A stretch of 60,476 nt of DNA from Actinomycetota bacterium (GTDB lineage: Bacteria; Actinomycetota; Thermoleophilia; Gaiellales; F1-60-MAGs149). The notes under the pieces were generated by a model. The model searched no databases and was not told the DNA's origin. It saw only the letters and a list, made by a program, of their open reading frames with translations. The stretch covers positions 1-60,476 of the forward strand of contig VGBM01000009.1 in assembly GCA_016870485.1 (NCBI GenBank), given 5' to 3'. The position numbers and the translations under genes are program-made. This document shows positions 7,473 to 16,928 of this stretch, one piece after another; the first letter of the stretch is position 1; each line of letters begins with the position of its first letter.

Positions 7473-8684
7473 ATGCCCCTCAAGGAGCGGATCAGCGCCT
7501 TCGACGGCCTCGACATCACCGACGAGCAGCGGGAGATCCTCGAGGCGATCCGCGCCTTCGTCGATCAGGAGATCATCCCCGTCGCCAAGGAGCTCGAGGC
7601 GCAGGACGAGTTCCCCACGGCGATCGTCGATGGCCTGCGCGAGATGGGCGCCTTCGGCATGCGGATCCCCACGGAGTACGGCGGCCTCGGCCTCGACCTC
7701 GTCACCTACGCGCTTGCGATCGCGGAGCTGACGCGCGGCTGGATGGCCGTGTCCGGCATCGTCAACGGCCAGTACATCGTCGGCGGCATGATCGCCGCGC
7801 ACGGCTCCGACGCGCAGAAGGACGCCTACCTGCCGCGCCTCGCCGCCGGCGAGATCCGCTCCTGCTTCTCGATGACGGAGCCGGGCGCCGGCTCCGACGT
7901 GCAGGCGATCATCACCACCGCCCGGCGCGACGGCGACGACTACGTCATCAACGGCTCGAAGATGTGGGTCACCAACGGCGACCGCGCATCGGTGATCGCC
8001 CTGCTCGTGAAGACCGATCCCGACGCGGACCCGCGCCACGCGGGCATGACGGCGCTGCTCGTCGACAAGGAGCCCCTCGAGGCGGACCAGGGCACCCTCA
8101 AGGTGTCGCCGCCGCTTGGCAAGCTCGGCTACCACGGCGTCGAGTCCGTCGAGCTGACCTTTGAGGACCACCGCGTCCCCGTCAGCGCGACCCTCGGCGG
8201 TCCCGACAAGGAGGGCCAGGGCTTCTACCAGATGATGAGCGGCATCGAGACCGGCCGCATCAACGTCGCGAGCCGCGGCCTCGGCATCTCGCTGCGCGCC
8301 CTCGAGCTGTCGCTCGAGTACGCGCAGCAGCGCGAGGCCTTCGGCAAGCCGATCGGCCACCACCAGCTGATCCAGAAGAAGATCGCCGACATGGCGACCC
8401 GAATCGAGGCCTCCAAGCACCTGATCCTCGCCGCCGCGAAGAAGAAGGACTCGGGCCAGCGCGCCGACGTCGAGGCCGGCATGGCCAAGCTCTACGCGAC
8501 CGAGACCTGTCAGCGCTGCGCCGAGGAGGCGATGCGCATCTTCGGCGGCTACGGCTACTCCACGGAGTACGAGGTCGAGCGCCTCTACCGCGACGCCCCG
8601 CTGATGATGATCGGCGAGGGCTCGAACGAGATCCAGGAGACGATCATCGCCAAGGGAATGCTCAAGCGGCACGCCCTGGCCTAG
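7473..8684 (+). CDS. Acyl-CoA dehydrogenase
   Basis: A 403-residue FAD-dependent acyl-CoA dehydrogenase of normal length. It has CFSMTEPGAGSD and WVTNGDRAS in the middle beta domain (FAD and substrate contacts), and near the C-terminus FGGYGYSTEYEVERLYRDA followed by GEGSNEIQ, where the Glu corresponds to the catalytic base of medium-chain enzymes. It oxidises an acyl-CoA to the 2-enoyl-CoA and passes electrons to ETF. AGGGAGA lies upstream of the ATG. It is first in a same-strand run with a CoA transferase and hyuAB, so the acyl group may come from the compound opened by those hydrolases; the chain specificity is unknown. Confidence 0.93.
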   Translation: MPLKERISAFDGLDITDEQREILEAIRAFVDQEIIPVAKELEAQDEFPTAIVDGLREMGAFGMRIPTEYGGLGLDLVTYALAIAELTRGWMAVSGIVNGQYIVGGMIAAHGSDAQKDAYLPRLAAGEIRSCFSMTEPGAGSDVQAIITTARRDGDDYVINGSKMWVTNGDRASVIALLVKTDPDADPRHAGMTALLVDKEPLEADQGTLKVSPPLGKLGYHGVESVELTFEDHRVPVSATLGGPDKEGQGFYQMMSGIETGRINVASRGLGISLRALELSLEYAQQREAFGKPIGHHQLIQKKIADMATRIEASKHLILAAAKKKDSGQRADVEAGMAKLYATETCQRCAEEAMRIFGGYGYSTEYEVERLYRDAPLMMIGEGSNEIQETIIAKGMLKRHALA

Positions 8685-8767
8685 CGCGCAACCCCAGGCG
8701 GCCGAAACCGCGCGGCCGGCGACGGGGGTCGGTGAGACGTTCGCGGTTCCCCCGAACGGAGAGACGA

Positions 8768-9991
8768 GTGACGGAGAGCGAGGAGACGACCCGGGGCCCG
8801 CTCGAGGGCGTGCGCATGATCGAGTTCGGCCAGCTCCTGGCCGGCCCGTACTGCGCGTCTTTGATGGCCGACTTCGGCGCCGAGGTGATCAAGGTCGAGG
8901 CGCCGCCCGCCGGCGACCCGATGCGCGTCTGGGGCCGCGAGAAGGTCAACGACCGCACGCTCTGGTGGCCGACCCTGGCCCGCTCGAAGAAGGTCGTGAC
9001 CCTGAACCTGCGCGAGCCGCGCGGGCAGGAGCTCGCCCTCGAGCTGATGGCGAAGGCGGACGTCGCGCTCGAGAACTTCAGCCCCGGGACGATGGAGCAG
9101 TGGAACGTCGGCCCCGACGAGGCCCTCGCCGCCAACCCGCGGCTGATCTACGCGCGCGTGTCGGGCTACGGCCAGACGGGCCGCTACAAGGACCGCGTCG
9201 GCTTCGCCGCCGCCGGCGAGGCGATGGGCGGCCTGCGCTACTTCAACGGCTACCCGGGGCAGGCGCCGCCGCGCGCCGGCATCTCGCTCGGCGACACGCT
9301 CGCCGCCAAGCAGGCCTTCGAGGGCATCCTGATGGCGCTCTACTGGCGCGACGCCAGGGGCGGCGGCACGGGCCAGGTGATCGACGCGGCGATCGTCGAC
9401 GCCTGCTTCGCGATGACGGAGTCGACGATCACCGAGTACGGCCTGACCGGGGTGATCCGCGAGCCGTCCGGCTCGTACCTGTCGAAGATCGCGCCGTCCA
9501 ACGTGCACAGGTCGAAGGACGGCAAGTGGGTCGTCATCGCCGCCAACCACGACTCCCTGTGGAAGCGCCTGTCGGCGCTGATGGGCCGGCCCGAGCTGGC
9601 CGACGACGAGCGCTACGCGACGCACCGCGCGCGCGGCGAGCACGAGCACGAGCTGTACCCGCTGATCGACGAGTGGGCCGCCCAGTTCACCGCGGCCGAG
9701 CTCGACGCGATGCTCGCCGAGGCGAACGTGGTCTCCGCCGGGGTCTACTCGGCCGCCGACATGTACGACGATCCGCACTTCCGCGAGCGCGGCCTGATCG
9801 TGGATCTGGAGGACCCCGAGATCGGCACCATGCCGGTCCCGGGCATCACCCCGAAGCTCTCCCAGACCCCCGGCTCGATCCGCTGGGGCGGCACGTGGGA
9901 GGTCGGGGCGGACAACGAGGAGATCTGGTGCGGCCTCGTCGGGCTCTCGCAGGGCGAGCTCGGCGACCTGCAGCAGGCCGGGATCGTCTAG
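8768..9991 (+). CDS. Class III CoA transferase (CaiB/BaiF family)
   Basis: A 407-residue family III CoA transferase. The catalytic Asp is D176 in GISLGDTLAA, and the FGAEVIKVEAP and VSGYGQTG segments are typical. It moves CoA between carboxylic acids, here probably activating the acid later oxidised by the neighbouring dehydrogenase. GTG 8768 is preferred over an upstream GTG at 8732 because GGAGAG (8758-8763) lies just before it. hyuA begins 35 bases after its stop. The donor and acceptor acids cannot be told from sequence. Confidence 0.92.
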   Translation: MTESEETTRGPLEGVRMIEFGQLLAGPYCASLMADFGAEVIKVEAPPAGDPMRVWGREKVNDRTLWWPTLARSKKVVTLNLREPRGQELALELMAKADVALENFSPGTMEQWNVGPDEALAANPRLIYARVSGYGQTGRYKDRVGFAAAGEAMGGLRYFNGYPGQAPPRAGISLGDTLAAKQAFEGILMALYWRDARGGGTGQVIDAAIVDACFAMTESTITEYGLTGVIREPSGSYLSKIAPSNVHRSKDGKWVVIAANHDSLWKRLSALMGRPELADDERYATHRARGEHEHELYPLIDEWAAQFTAAELDAMLAEANVVSAGVYSAADMYDDPHFRERGLIVDLEDPEIGTMPVPGITPKLSQTPGSIRWGGTWEVGADNEEIWCGLVGLSQGELGDLQQAGIV

Positions 9992-10026
9992 CGTAGGCCC
10001 TGCACCAGGAGAGAAAGGACGGACCC

Positions 10027-12081
10027 GTGGCGTACCGCCTAGGAGTGGACGTCGGTGGCACCTTCACCGACCTCTTCCTCGTCAACGACGAGGATGGGAC
10101 CCAGCACCGAGTCAAAACCCCCACGACGCCGGCCGACCCGTCCCAGGGCGTGCTCGTCGGCGTGGCGAAGATCTGCGAGACGGCGGGCATCAGCCCGGCC
10201 GCGCTCGGCAACGTCATGCACGGCACGACCGTGGCCACCAACGCCGTCCTCGAGGGCAAGGGCGCCCGCGTCGGCCTGATCACCACCCAGGGCTTCAAGC
10301 AGATCCTGCACCTGGCCCGCTCGCAGACGCCGGGCCCCCTGGCCGGCTGGATCATCATGATCAAGCCCGACCCGCCCGCGCTCCTCTCCGACACCGTCGA
10401 GGCCGTCGAGCGGATGGGCCCGCGCGGCGAGACCGTCGTGCCCGTCGACGAGCAGCAGGTCGAGGGGATCATCAAGCAGCTCGTGGACAGCGGCGTCGAG
10501 TCGCTCACGATCGGCCTGATCAACTCGTACATCTCGAACAAGCACGAGCAGCAGATCGGCGCGATCGTCGAGCGGCTCTACCCGGGCTTCCCCGTCACCC
10601 TGTCCTCGGACGTGGTGCCGGAGTTCCGCGAGTACGAGCGCACCCTGACCGCCTGCATGAACTCGTTCGTGCGCCCGAAGGTCGAGGAGTACGTGAAGAA
10701 CCTCGACGCGGAGCTCAAGCAGGGCGGCGCCACCTGCGACGTCAACATCCTGCGCTCCGACGCCGGCCTGATGACGACGCGCGAGGCGGGCCGCAACCCG
10801 ATCTACGGCGTCCTGTCGGGCCCGTCCGGCGGCGTCGCCGGGGCCCTCGCCGTCGCCACGCGCGCCGGCTACCCCAACATCCTCACGTTCGACATGGGCG
10901 GCACGTCCACGGACGTGGCGCTGTGCCAGAACGGCGAGCCGACGATCGGCCGCGACACCTCGATCGGGCAGTTCCGCCTGAAGGTGCCGTCGATCAACGT
11001 GCACACCGTCGGCGCGGGCGGCGGCTCGATCGCCCACGTCCCGCAGCTCACCAGGGCCCTGCGCGTCGGTCCGCAGTCCGCCGGCGCCGAGCCGGGCCCC
11101 GCGGCCTACGGCAAGGGCGGCACCGAGCCGACCGTGACCGACGCCAACGTCGTCGTCGGCCACCTCCCGCCGCGCCTTCTGGGTGGCGAGATGGCGCTCG
11201 ACGTCGCGGCGGCCGAGACGGCCGTCGGGACGATCGGCGACGCGATCGGCCTCGAGACCGACGCGGCGGCCGAGGGCATCCTCGCCATCGTCAACGAGAA
11301 CATGGCGGGCGCCCTGCGCCTCGTCTCCGTCCAGCGCGGCTACGACCCGCGCGACTTCGCCCTCGTCGCCTTCGGCGGCGCGGGCCCGCTGCACGCCAAC
11401 GCGGTGGCCGAGCTGATGGGCTCGTTCCCCGTGATCGTGCCGCCGTCGCCCGGCCTCCTGTGCGCGATCGGCGACCTCGTGGCGGAGTTCCGCAACGAGT
11501 TCGCGCAGACGATCGTCACGCCGATGGACCAGGTCAAGGCCGAGGACGTCGGCAGCGTGCTCGACGAACTCGGCACCCGCACCCGCGAGTGGATGACCTC
11601 CGAGGGGATCGCCGAGGGCGACCAGCGGATCACCTACCTGGCGGACATGCGCTACGTCCTGCAGGGCTACGAGATCGCCGTCCCCGTCTCGATCGACGAC
11701 GTCAAGGCCGGCAAGCTCGACCAGCTCGGCGACCTGTTCGACCAGATGCACGAGCAGCTGTACGGCTTCTTCATGGAGGACGCGCCGACGGAGATCGTCA
11801 ACCTGCGCTGCATCGGCAACGGCGCCGTCCCGTCGATGCAGTTCCCGACCGCCAAGTCCAGCACGGGCGACGGCGCGGGCGCGATCGTCGAGGAGCACGA
11901 GATCGTGTTCGAGGGCCGGAAGGTCCCGACGAGGATCTACGACCGCTCCAAGCTCACCCCGGGCGACACGTTCGACGGCCCGGCGATCGTCACGGAGTTC
12001 GACTCCACGACGGTGGTCCTGCCCGGCTACACGGCCGCGATGGACGAGTACTTCAACATCCTGATCAACCCGCAGGCCTAG
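10027..12081 (+). CDS. hyuA: Hydantoinase / N-methylhydantoinase A subunit (HyuA family)
   Basis: A 684-residue HyuA. The N-terminal GVDVGGTFTDLF phosphate loop, the central GVLSGPSGGVAGAL and DMGGTSTDVAL segments, and GAGGGSIA are the ATP-binding landmarks of the ASKHA-like fold. With HyuB it forms an ATP-dependent amide hydrolase; relatives act on N-methylhydantoin, 5-oxoproline or acetone. The gene starts at GTG after GGAGAGAAAGGA and is followed 13 bases later by hyuB. The neighbouring N-carbamoylsarcosine amidase-like gene favours N-methylhydantoin, the creatinine intermediate, as substrate. That choice is context-based. Confidence 0.92.
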   Translation: MAYRLGVDVGGTFTDLFLVNDEDGTQHRVKTPTTPADPSQGVLVGVAKICETAGISPAALGNVMHGTTVATNAVLEGKGARVGLITTQGFKQILHLARSQTPGPLAGWIIMIKPDPPALLSDTVEAVERMGPRGETVVPVDEQQVEGIIKQLVDSGVESLTIGLINSYISNKHEQQIGAIVERLYPGFPVTLSSDVVPEFREYERTLTACMNSFVRPKVEEYVKNLDAELKQGGATCDVNILRSDAGLMTTREAGRNPIYGVLSGPSGGVAGALAVATRAGYPNILTFDMGGTSTDVALCQNGEPTIGRDTSIGQFRLKVPSINVHTVGAGGGSIAHVPQLTRALRVGPQSAGAEPGPAAYGKGGTEPTVTDANVVVGHLPPRLLGGEMALDVAAAETAVGTIGDAIGLETDAAAEGILAIVNENMAGALRLVSVQRGYDPRDFALVAFGGAGPLHANAVAELMGSFPVIVPPSPGLLCAIGDLVAEFRNEFAQTIVTPMDQVKAEDVGSVLDELGTRTREWMTSEGIAEGDQRITYLADMRYVLQGYEIAVPVSIDDVKAGKLDQLGDLFDQMHEQLYGFFMEDAPTEIVNLRCIGNGAVPSMQFPTAKSSTGDGAGAIVEEHEIVFEGRKVPTRIYDRSKLTPGDTFDGPAIVTEFDSTTVVLPGYTAAMDEYFNILINPQA

Positions 12082-12094
12082 GGAGGGGGAGACG

Positions 12095-14044
12095 ATGGCA
12101 ACCACCAGCGACGAGCTCCGCATCGCGGAGATCCCGACGGACGTCGAGATCGACCCCGTCACCCTCGACATCATCGAGGGAGCGCTCAAGAGCGCCCGCT
12201 ACGAGATGGACGCGACGCTCTTCCGTTCCGCGATGAGCCCCGTCATCCGCGAGCAGCACGACGAGTTCCCGATGATCACGGACCCCCGCGGCCGCATGGT
12301 CGTGGGCCAGTTCGGGGCCTACATCAACGAGATGATGGAGGCGTGGGACCAGGGCATCTACGAGGGCGACGTGATCCTCACGTCCGACCCCTTCAAGTGC
12401 TCGGCCTCCATCTCGCACACGAACGACTGGCTGATCCTCGTGCCGATCTTCCACGACGGCGCGCTCGTCGGCTGGTCGTCGCAGTTCGGCCACATGATGG
12501 ACGCCGGCGGCCGCCTCCCGGGCTCGCTGCCGACGAACGCGAAGACGATCTACGACGAGGGCCTGATCATCCCGCCGGTCAAGGTGATCGAGCGGGGTGA
12601 GGTGCAGCAGCCGGTCCTCAACCTGATCTTCAACAACATGCGCATGCCGGCGATGAACCGCGCCGACATGTTCGCCCTGATCGCGGGCTGCCGCGCGGGT
12701 GAGAAGCGGGTCCAGGAGCTCTGCGACCGCTTCGGCCAGGAGACGTACCTGGCGGCCTGCCAGGCCCTCCTCGACCGCACCCACGCGGCGATGAGGACCC
12801 TGATCAACCTGGCCATCCCCGAGGTGCCGCACTCGTTCGAGGACTACGTCGACGACGACGGCCTCGGCCACGGCCCCTTCAAGATGAAGCTGACGATCTG
12901 GCGGGAGGGCGACCACGCCTTCTTCGACTGGACCGGGACGGATCCGCAGGCCATGGGCCCCGTGAACTTCTACCTCTCCGAGGGGATGTTCAAGATGTTC
13001 ATCGGGATCTACCTGATCATGGTCAACGACCCGCAGATCCTGTTCAACGACGGGTTCTACCCGCTGCTCCATATCATCCTGCCGGAGGGCTGCCTCCTCC
13101 GTCCGCGCTTCCCGTCCGCCCTCGGCTGCCGCACCCATGCGCTCGCGCGGCTGTTCGACGTGCTCGGCGGTGCGCTGACGAAGCAGGCCCCGGAGCTGAA
13201 CACGGCGGCGGGCTACGGCACCTCGCCGTACATGCTGTACTCCGGCTGGGGCGAGAAGGGCGACTTCTTCTACGCCATGGAGATCCTCTACGGCGGCATC
13301 CCCGGCCGCCCGATCGGGGACGGCATGGACGGCCACTCGTGGTGGCCGCTGTTCGAGAACATCCCGACCGAGTACCTCGAGGCGTACTACCCGCTGCGCA
13401 TCGACGGCTACACGACGGTCACCGACTCCGGCGGCCCGGGCCTGCATCGCGGCGGCAACGGCGTCGAGAAGCGGTACGTCTACCTCGAGCCCGGTGAGGT
13501 CTCGATCCACGACGATCGCTGGCTGACCCGCCCGTGGGGCGTCCTCGGCGGCCTGCCGGGCGCCCGCTCGGAGAAGATCCTCAAGCGCGTCGACGGCTCC
13601 GAGGAGCGGCTGCCGTCGAAGTGCGACGAGATCGTCGTCGAGCCCGGCGACATGCTGATCTACCGCACGGCCGGCGGCGGCGGCTGGAAGGACCGCCTCG
13701 ACCGTCCGGTCGAGGCCGTCGTCCGCGACGTGTCCTTCGGGCTCGTCAGCGCCGCCTACGCCAAGGAGGGCTACGGCGTCGTGATCAACGCCGACGGCAC
13801 CGCCGACGAGGCGGCGACGGCGGCGGAGCGGGAGCGCCAGCGCACCGAGCGCGGCGACGCCCTGTTCTTCGACTTCGGGCCGCCGCTCGAGGAGATCCTC
13901 GCCAGCTGCAAGGCGGAGACCGGCCTCGAGCCGCCGGTGCCGGCGACGCCGCTGAAGTGGTCGGCGCTCGAGGACGGCGCGGAGGCGCAGCAGCGCGTCC
14001 GCGCGAAGGACGACCTGCCCGGGGATACCGTCACCGCCCCGTGA
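12095..14044 (+). CDS. hyuB: Hydantoinase / N-methylhydantoinase B subunit (HyuB family)
   Basis: A 649-residue HyuB, about 95 residues longer than the second HyuB of this window (48466-50133). The start follows the strong GGGAGGGGGA at 12081-12090. Family landmarks include the N-terminal IDPVTLDIIEGALKSARYEM, a central glycine-rich NMRMPAMNRADMFALIAGC segment and the C-terminal TDSGGPGLHRGGNGVEKR. It pairs with the HyuA just upstream to hydrolyse a cyclic amide with ATP. Its stop overlaps the GTG of the next gene, so the hydrolase that would take its product is co-translated. Confidence 0.92.
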   Translation: MATTSDELRIAEIPTDVEIDPVTLDIIEGALKSARYEMDATLFRSAMSPVIREQHDEFPMITDPRGRMVVGQFGAYINEMMEAWDQGIYEGDVILTSDPFKCSASISHTNDWLILVPIFHDGALVGWSSQFGHMMDAGGRLPGSLPTNAKTIYDEGLIIPPVKVIERGEVQQPVLNLIFNNMRMPAMNRADMFALIAGCRAGEKRVQELCDRFGQETYLAACQALLDRTHAAMRTLINLAIPEVPHSFEDYVDDDGLGHGPFKMKLTIWREGDHAFFDWTGTDPQAMGPVNFYLSEGMFKMFIGIYLIMVNDPQILFNDGFYPLLHIILPEGCLLRPRFPSALGCRTHALARLFDVLGGALTKQAPELNTAAGYGTSPYMLYSGWGEKGDFFYAMEILYGGIPGRPIGDGMDGHSWWPLFENIPTEYLEAYYPLRIDGYTTVTDSGGPGLHRGGNGVEKRYVYLEPGEVSIHDDRWLTRPWGVLGGLPGARSEKILKRVDGSEERLPSKCDEIVVEPGDMLIYRTAGGGGWKDRLDRPVEAVVRDVSFGLVSAAYAKEGYGVVINADGTADEAATAAERERQRTERGDALFFDFGPPLEEILASCKAETGLEPPVPATPLKWSALEDGAEAQQRVRAKDDLPGDTVTAP

Positions 14045-14703
14045 GCAGCACGCACGGAGAGGACACCGACGCGTTCTACGCGGAGCGCGGGTTCGGGAAG
14101 GCCGCCGGCTTCGGCCGGCGGCCCGTCCTCGTCGTCGTCGACCTCCAGAAGGGCTTCACCGATCCGGCGAGCCCCCTCGGCGGCGACTACACCGAGCTCG
14201 TGGCCCAGAACCGGCGGCTCGTCGACGCCTGCCACGACCGGGGCGTGCCCGTCGTCTTCACGACGGTCTCCTACGACAGGTCGCCCGCCCAGGCCGCGGC
14301 CGTCTTCCAGGCCAAGGTGCCGAGCCTGCTCGTGCTCGAGGAGGGCTCGGAGTGGGCGGAGATCGACGAGCGGCTCGGCATGGACGAGCGCGACGTCCTC
14401 GTCGTCAAGCAGTTCGCGTCCGGCTTCTGGGGCACGAACCTCGGCGCGCTGATGGCGGCCTGGCAGGCCGACACCTGCATCGTCACCGGCGTCACGACGT
14501 CGGGTTGCGTCCGCGCCACCGCCGTCGACGCCCTTCAGCACGGCTACCGGGTGATCGTGCCGCGCGAGTGCTCGGGCGACCGCGCCCCCGGCCCGCACGA
14601 GGCCAACCTGTTCGACATCAACCAGAAGTACGGCGACGTGCTGGCGAACGACGAGGTCGTCGCCTACCTCGAGGGCCTGCCCGCGCAGGCCCCGGCGATC
14701 TAG
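14041..14703 (+). CDS. Isochorismatase-fold amidohydrolase, N-carbamoylsarcosine amidase-like
   Basis: A 220-residue cysteine hydrolase. The catalytic triad is complete: D34 (VVVDLQKGF), K123 (VVKQFAS) and C156 (TTSGCVRAT), with the usual cis-peptide region VTGVTTSGC. N-carbamoylsarcosine amidase, which follows N-methylhydantoinase in creatinine breakdown, is in this fold, and the GTGA overlap with hyuB supports that role. A different ureido acid is possible. The TAG stop shares bases with the stop of the opposite CitE-like gene (CTAG, 14700-14703). Confidence 0.88.
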   Translation: MSSTHGEDTDAFYAERGFGKAAGFGRRPVLVVVDLQKGFTDPASPLGGDYTELVAQNRRLVDACHDRGVPVVFTTVSYDRSPAQAAAVFQAKVPSLLVLEEGSEWAEIDERLGMDERDVLVVKQFASGFWGTNLGALMAAWQADTCIVTGVTTSGCVRATAVDALQHGYRVIVPRECSGDRAPGPHEANLFDINQKYGDVLANDEVVAYLEGLPAQAPAI

Positions 14704-15575
14704 GCGCCGGCGTCCCGCAGGACGGCGCGCGCCCGGTCGACGACCGGGTAGTCGACGAAGGTGCCGTCCTCCATCTTGAAGGCCGAGATGCCCCTCGCCT
14801 CGTGCTCGGCGAAGGCGGCCACGACGGCCTCGGCCCACGCGACCTCGTCGGCCGAGGGCGCGAAGACCCCGGCCACCACGGGCAGCTGCTGCGGGTGCAG
14901 CACCATCTTGCCCTGGAAGCCGAGCCGCCGCGCCCACTGCGCGGAGGTGCGGGTGCCCTCGTCGTCCTTGAGGCCGAGGAAGGGGCCGTCGATCGGGCCC
15001 TCGAGCCCGGCGGCGCGCGCCGCGAGCACGAGGTGCGTGCGCGCGGCGAAGAGCTCGTAGCCGTCGGCCGTCAGCTCGACGCCGAGGTCGTGGGAGAGGT
15101 CGGCGGGGCCGAGCAGCAGCGTGCGCAGGCGCGGCGTGGCGGCCGCCACGTCGGCGGCGGCGAGCACGCCCTTCGCGGTCTCCGCGATCGCGATCAGCCG
15201 CACCTGGCCGGCCGGGACGCCGTGCTCGGCCTCGAGCGCGTCGAGGCGGCCCGCGACGTGGCGCACCTCGTCGGCCGACTCGACCATCGGCACGAGCACG
15301 CCGGCGAGGCGGTGCAGGTGCGGCCCGAGCGCCGTCAGGTCGTCGTCGCCGTACTCGGTCGCGACGCCGTTGACCCGCACGTGCACGTTGGCACCCTCGA
15401 CGGACGGGTCGGCGAGGGTGGCGGCGACGACGCCGCGCGCGTTCGCCTTCTCCGTCTTGGCGACGGCGTCCTCGAGGTCGAGGCAGACCGCCGAGGCGCC
15501 GATCGCGATCGCCTTCCGCGAGCGCTCGGGGTCGTTGGCGGAGGCGAACATCAGCGTGCGGATCGGGGCGCTCAC
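14700..15575 (-). CDS. CitE/HpcH-HpaI family aldolase-lyase
   Basis: A 291-residue TIM-barrel protein of the citrate lyase beta / malyl-CoA lyase group. LDLEDAVA provides an acidic pair, HVRVNG a conserved Arg, and IAIAETAKG the Glu of the Mg2+ site. Relatives cleave 3-hydroxy-acyl-CoA esters such as malyl-CoA or citramalyl-CoA, or act as thioesterases on them. No alpha or gamma citrate lyase subunits adjoin it, so it is a stand-alone CitE-like enzyme. It runs toward hyuAB and shares stop-codon bases with the amidase gene. Confidence 0.88.
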   Translation of the reverse strand: MSAPIRTLMFASANDPERSRKAIAIGASAVCLDLEDAVAKTEKANARGVVAATLADPSVEGANVHVRVNGVATEYGDDDLTALGPHLHRLAGVLVPMVESADEVRHVAGRLDALEAEHGVPAGQVRLIAIAETAKGVLAAADVAAATPRLRTLLLGPADLSHDLGVELTADGYELFAARTHLVLAARAAGLEGPIDGPFLGLKDDEGTRTSAQWARRLGFQGKMVLHPQQLPVVAGVFAPSADEVAWAEAVVAAFAEHEARGISAFKMEDGTFVDYPVVDRARAVLRDAGA

Positions 15576-15612
15576 GGGGCAACCTCTCGTCGACGAAGGA
15601 TTGTGTGGAAGT

Positions 15613-16839
15613 ATGCCCGGGATGGGGACGGCGGGCGCACCGGCACGCGGCGGGCGCGGTGGCGCCGCGGCCGCGGTCGCGGTGTCGGGCGGCGCGCTGA
15701 TGATGGGCGCCTACGCCACCCTCTCGATCGCCCCGATCGGGCCGCTCGTGCGCGACGACCTCGACATGAGCCTGGCCGCGTTCGGGCTGATCACGACGGC
15801 CATCTTCGGCGGTGCGGCGGTGGCCAGCGGCCCGTCGGGCCACCTGACGGACCGCTTCGGCGCGGTGCGCCTTCTGGCCCTCGCGATGGTCGCCGTCGCG
15901 CTGTTCGAGCTGATCGCCGCCGTCTCGCCGGTGGTCTGGCTGTTGTTCGTCGCGATGTTCGCGGTCGGGCTCGCGTACGGCTGCATCACGCCGCCCACCA
16001 ACGTGATCGTGCGGGGCGCCGCCGACGGCTCGAAGCAGGGCCTGCTGATGAGCGCCAAGCAGATCGGGGTCACCCTCGGCGGGCTGATCGCCGGCCTCTC
16101 CCTGCCCGCGCTCGCGCATGCCCTCGGCTGGCGCGGGTCGCTGCTCGCCCCGGTCGTGGGCGCGCTGCTCGTGGCGGTGCTCGTCGTCGTCCTGCGCGAG
16201 GGGCTGGTGCGCCAGACGCGGCTGCCCGCGAGCCCCGCGCACGACCCCGGCCGGATCCCGATCCGGCTCGGCTGGCGGCTCGGCGTGGGGGCCTTCGGCT
16301 TTTTGATGGCGGGCGTCCAGCAGGGGTTCATGGCCTACCTGACCCTGTTCCTGACCGACCGCCACGACTACGCGCTCGGCGTGGCCGGCATCTCCTTCGC
16401 GGTGATGATGGTGGGCGGCACCGCCGGCCGGCTCGGCTGGGCCGTCGTCTCCGACCGCTGGTTTCCCCGCAACCGCTGGACGGGCCTGTTCCTGACGTCG
16501 GCGATCGCCGCGGTCGGCCTCGTCGGGATCGCGCTCCTGCCGACGGGCCCGTGGCTGTGGCCGTGCCTGTTCCTCGTCGGCCTGACCAGCATCGGCTGGA
16601 ACGGCGTCTTCCTCGCGCTCGTCGCCTCCTCCGTCCCGGCCAGCCACGTCGGGCGGCTGTCGGGCTGGTCCCTGCGCTGCGTCTTCAGCGGCGTCGTCGT
16701 GGTGCCGCCCCTGTTCGGCCTCCTCGCCGACCACGGGGGCTGGGGCGCCGCCTGGCTCTTCGCTGCCGCGATCACCCTGATCGCCGGCGTGGGGATGCTG
16801 CTCGGGGCGCGCGGCGGCACCGCCCCGCGACCCGTCTAA
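15613..16839 (+). CDS. MFS transporter
   Basis: A protein of about 408 residues with roughly twelve hydrophobic segments, a major facilitator. GHLTDRFGAVRLLALA after TM2 is the loop 2-3 motif (G-X-L-[ST]-D-R-[FY]-G), and VSDRWFPRNRW recurs in the second half. The architecture resembles the CynX/NimT-type anion and drug carriers. ATG 15613 is preferred; upstream in-frame sequence is antisense to the divergent CitE gene. It sits between catabolic genes and may import or export one of their substrates. Direction and substrate are unknown. Confidence 0.88.
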   Translation: MPGMGTAGAPARGGRGGAAAAVAVSGGALMMGAYATLSIAPIGPLVRDDLDMSLAAFGLITTAIFGGAAVASGPSGHLTDRFGAVRLLALAMVAVALFELIAAVSPVVWLLFVAMFAVGLAYGCITPPTNVIVRGAADGSKQGLLMSAKQIGVTLGGLIAGLSLPALAHALGWRGSLLAPVVGALLVAVLVVVLREGLVRQTRLPASPAHDPGRIPIRLGWRLGVGAFGFLMAGVQQGFMAYLTLFLTDRHDYALGVAGISFAVMMVGGTAGRLGWAVVSDRWFPRNRWTGLFLTSAIAAVGLVGIALLPTGPWLWPCLFLVGLTSIGWNGVFLALVASSVPASHVGRLSGWSLRCVFSGVVVVPPLFGLLADHGGWGAAWLFAAAITLIAGVGMLLGARGGTAPRPV

Positions 16840-16859
16840 TCCCACGCGCGGTGTAGGGT

Positions 16860-16888
16860 TTGACCGGGCCGCGTGCCCGGACGATACT
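16860..16888 (+). promoter_or_regulatory. Sigma70-type promoter of the dehydrogenase/PrpD operon
   Basis: TTGACC (16860-16865) and GATACT (16883-16888) are separated by exactly 17 bases, about 40 bases before the ATG at 16929. A purine-rich GAGGAGAGAGAG ribosome-binding region follows. Confidence 0.6.
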
Positions 16889-16928
16889 TCCTCCCGTTCG
16901 GATTCCCGGAGCAGAGGAGAGAGAGACC

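Noticed and set aside
15121..15612. N-terminal extension of the MFS gene
   Set aside because: It is antisense to the CitE-like gene and not hydrophobic; the real start is near 15613.
13771..16845. 1024-residue minus-strand open frame
   Set aside because: Contains low-complexity Arg/Ala/Glu-rich sequence and spans several supported genes on both strands, a GC-rich shadow.
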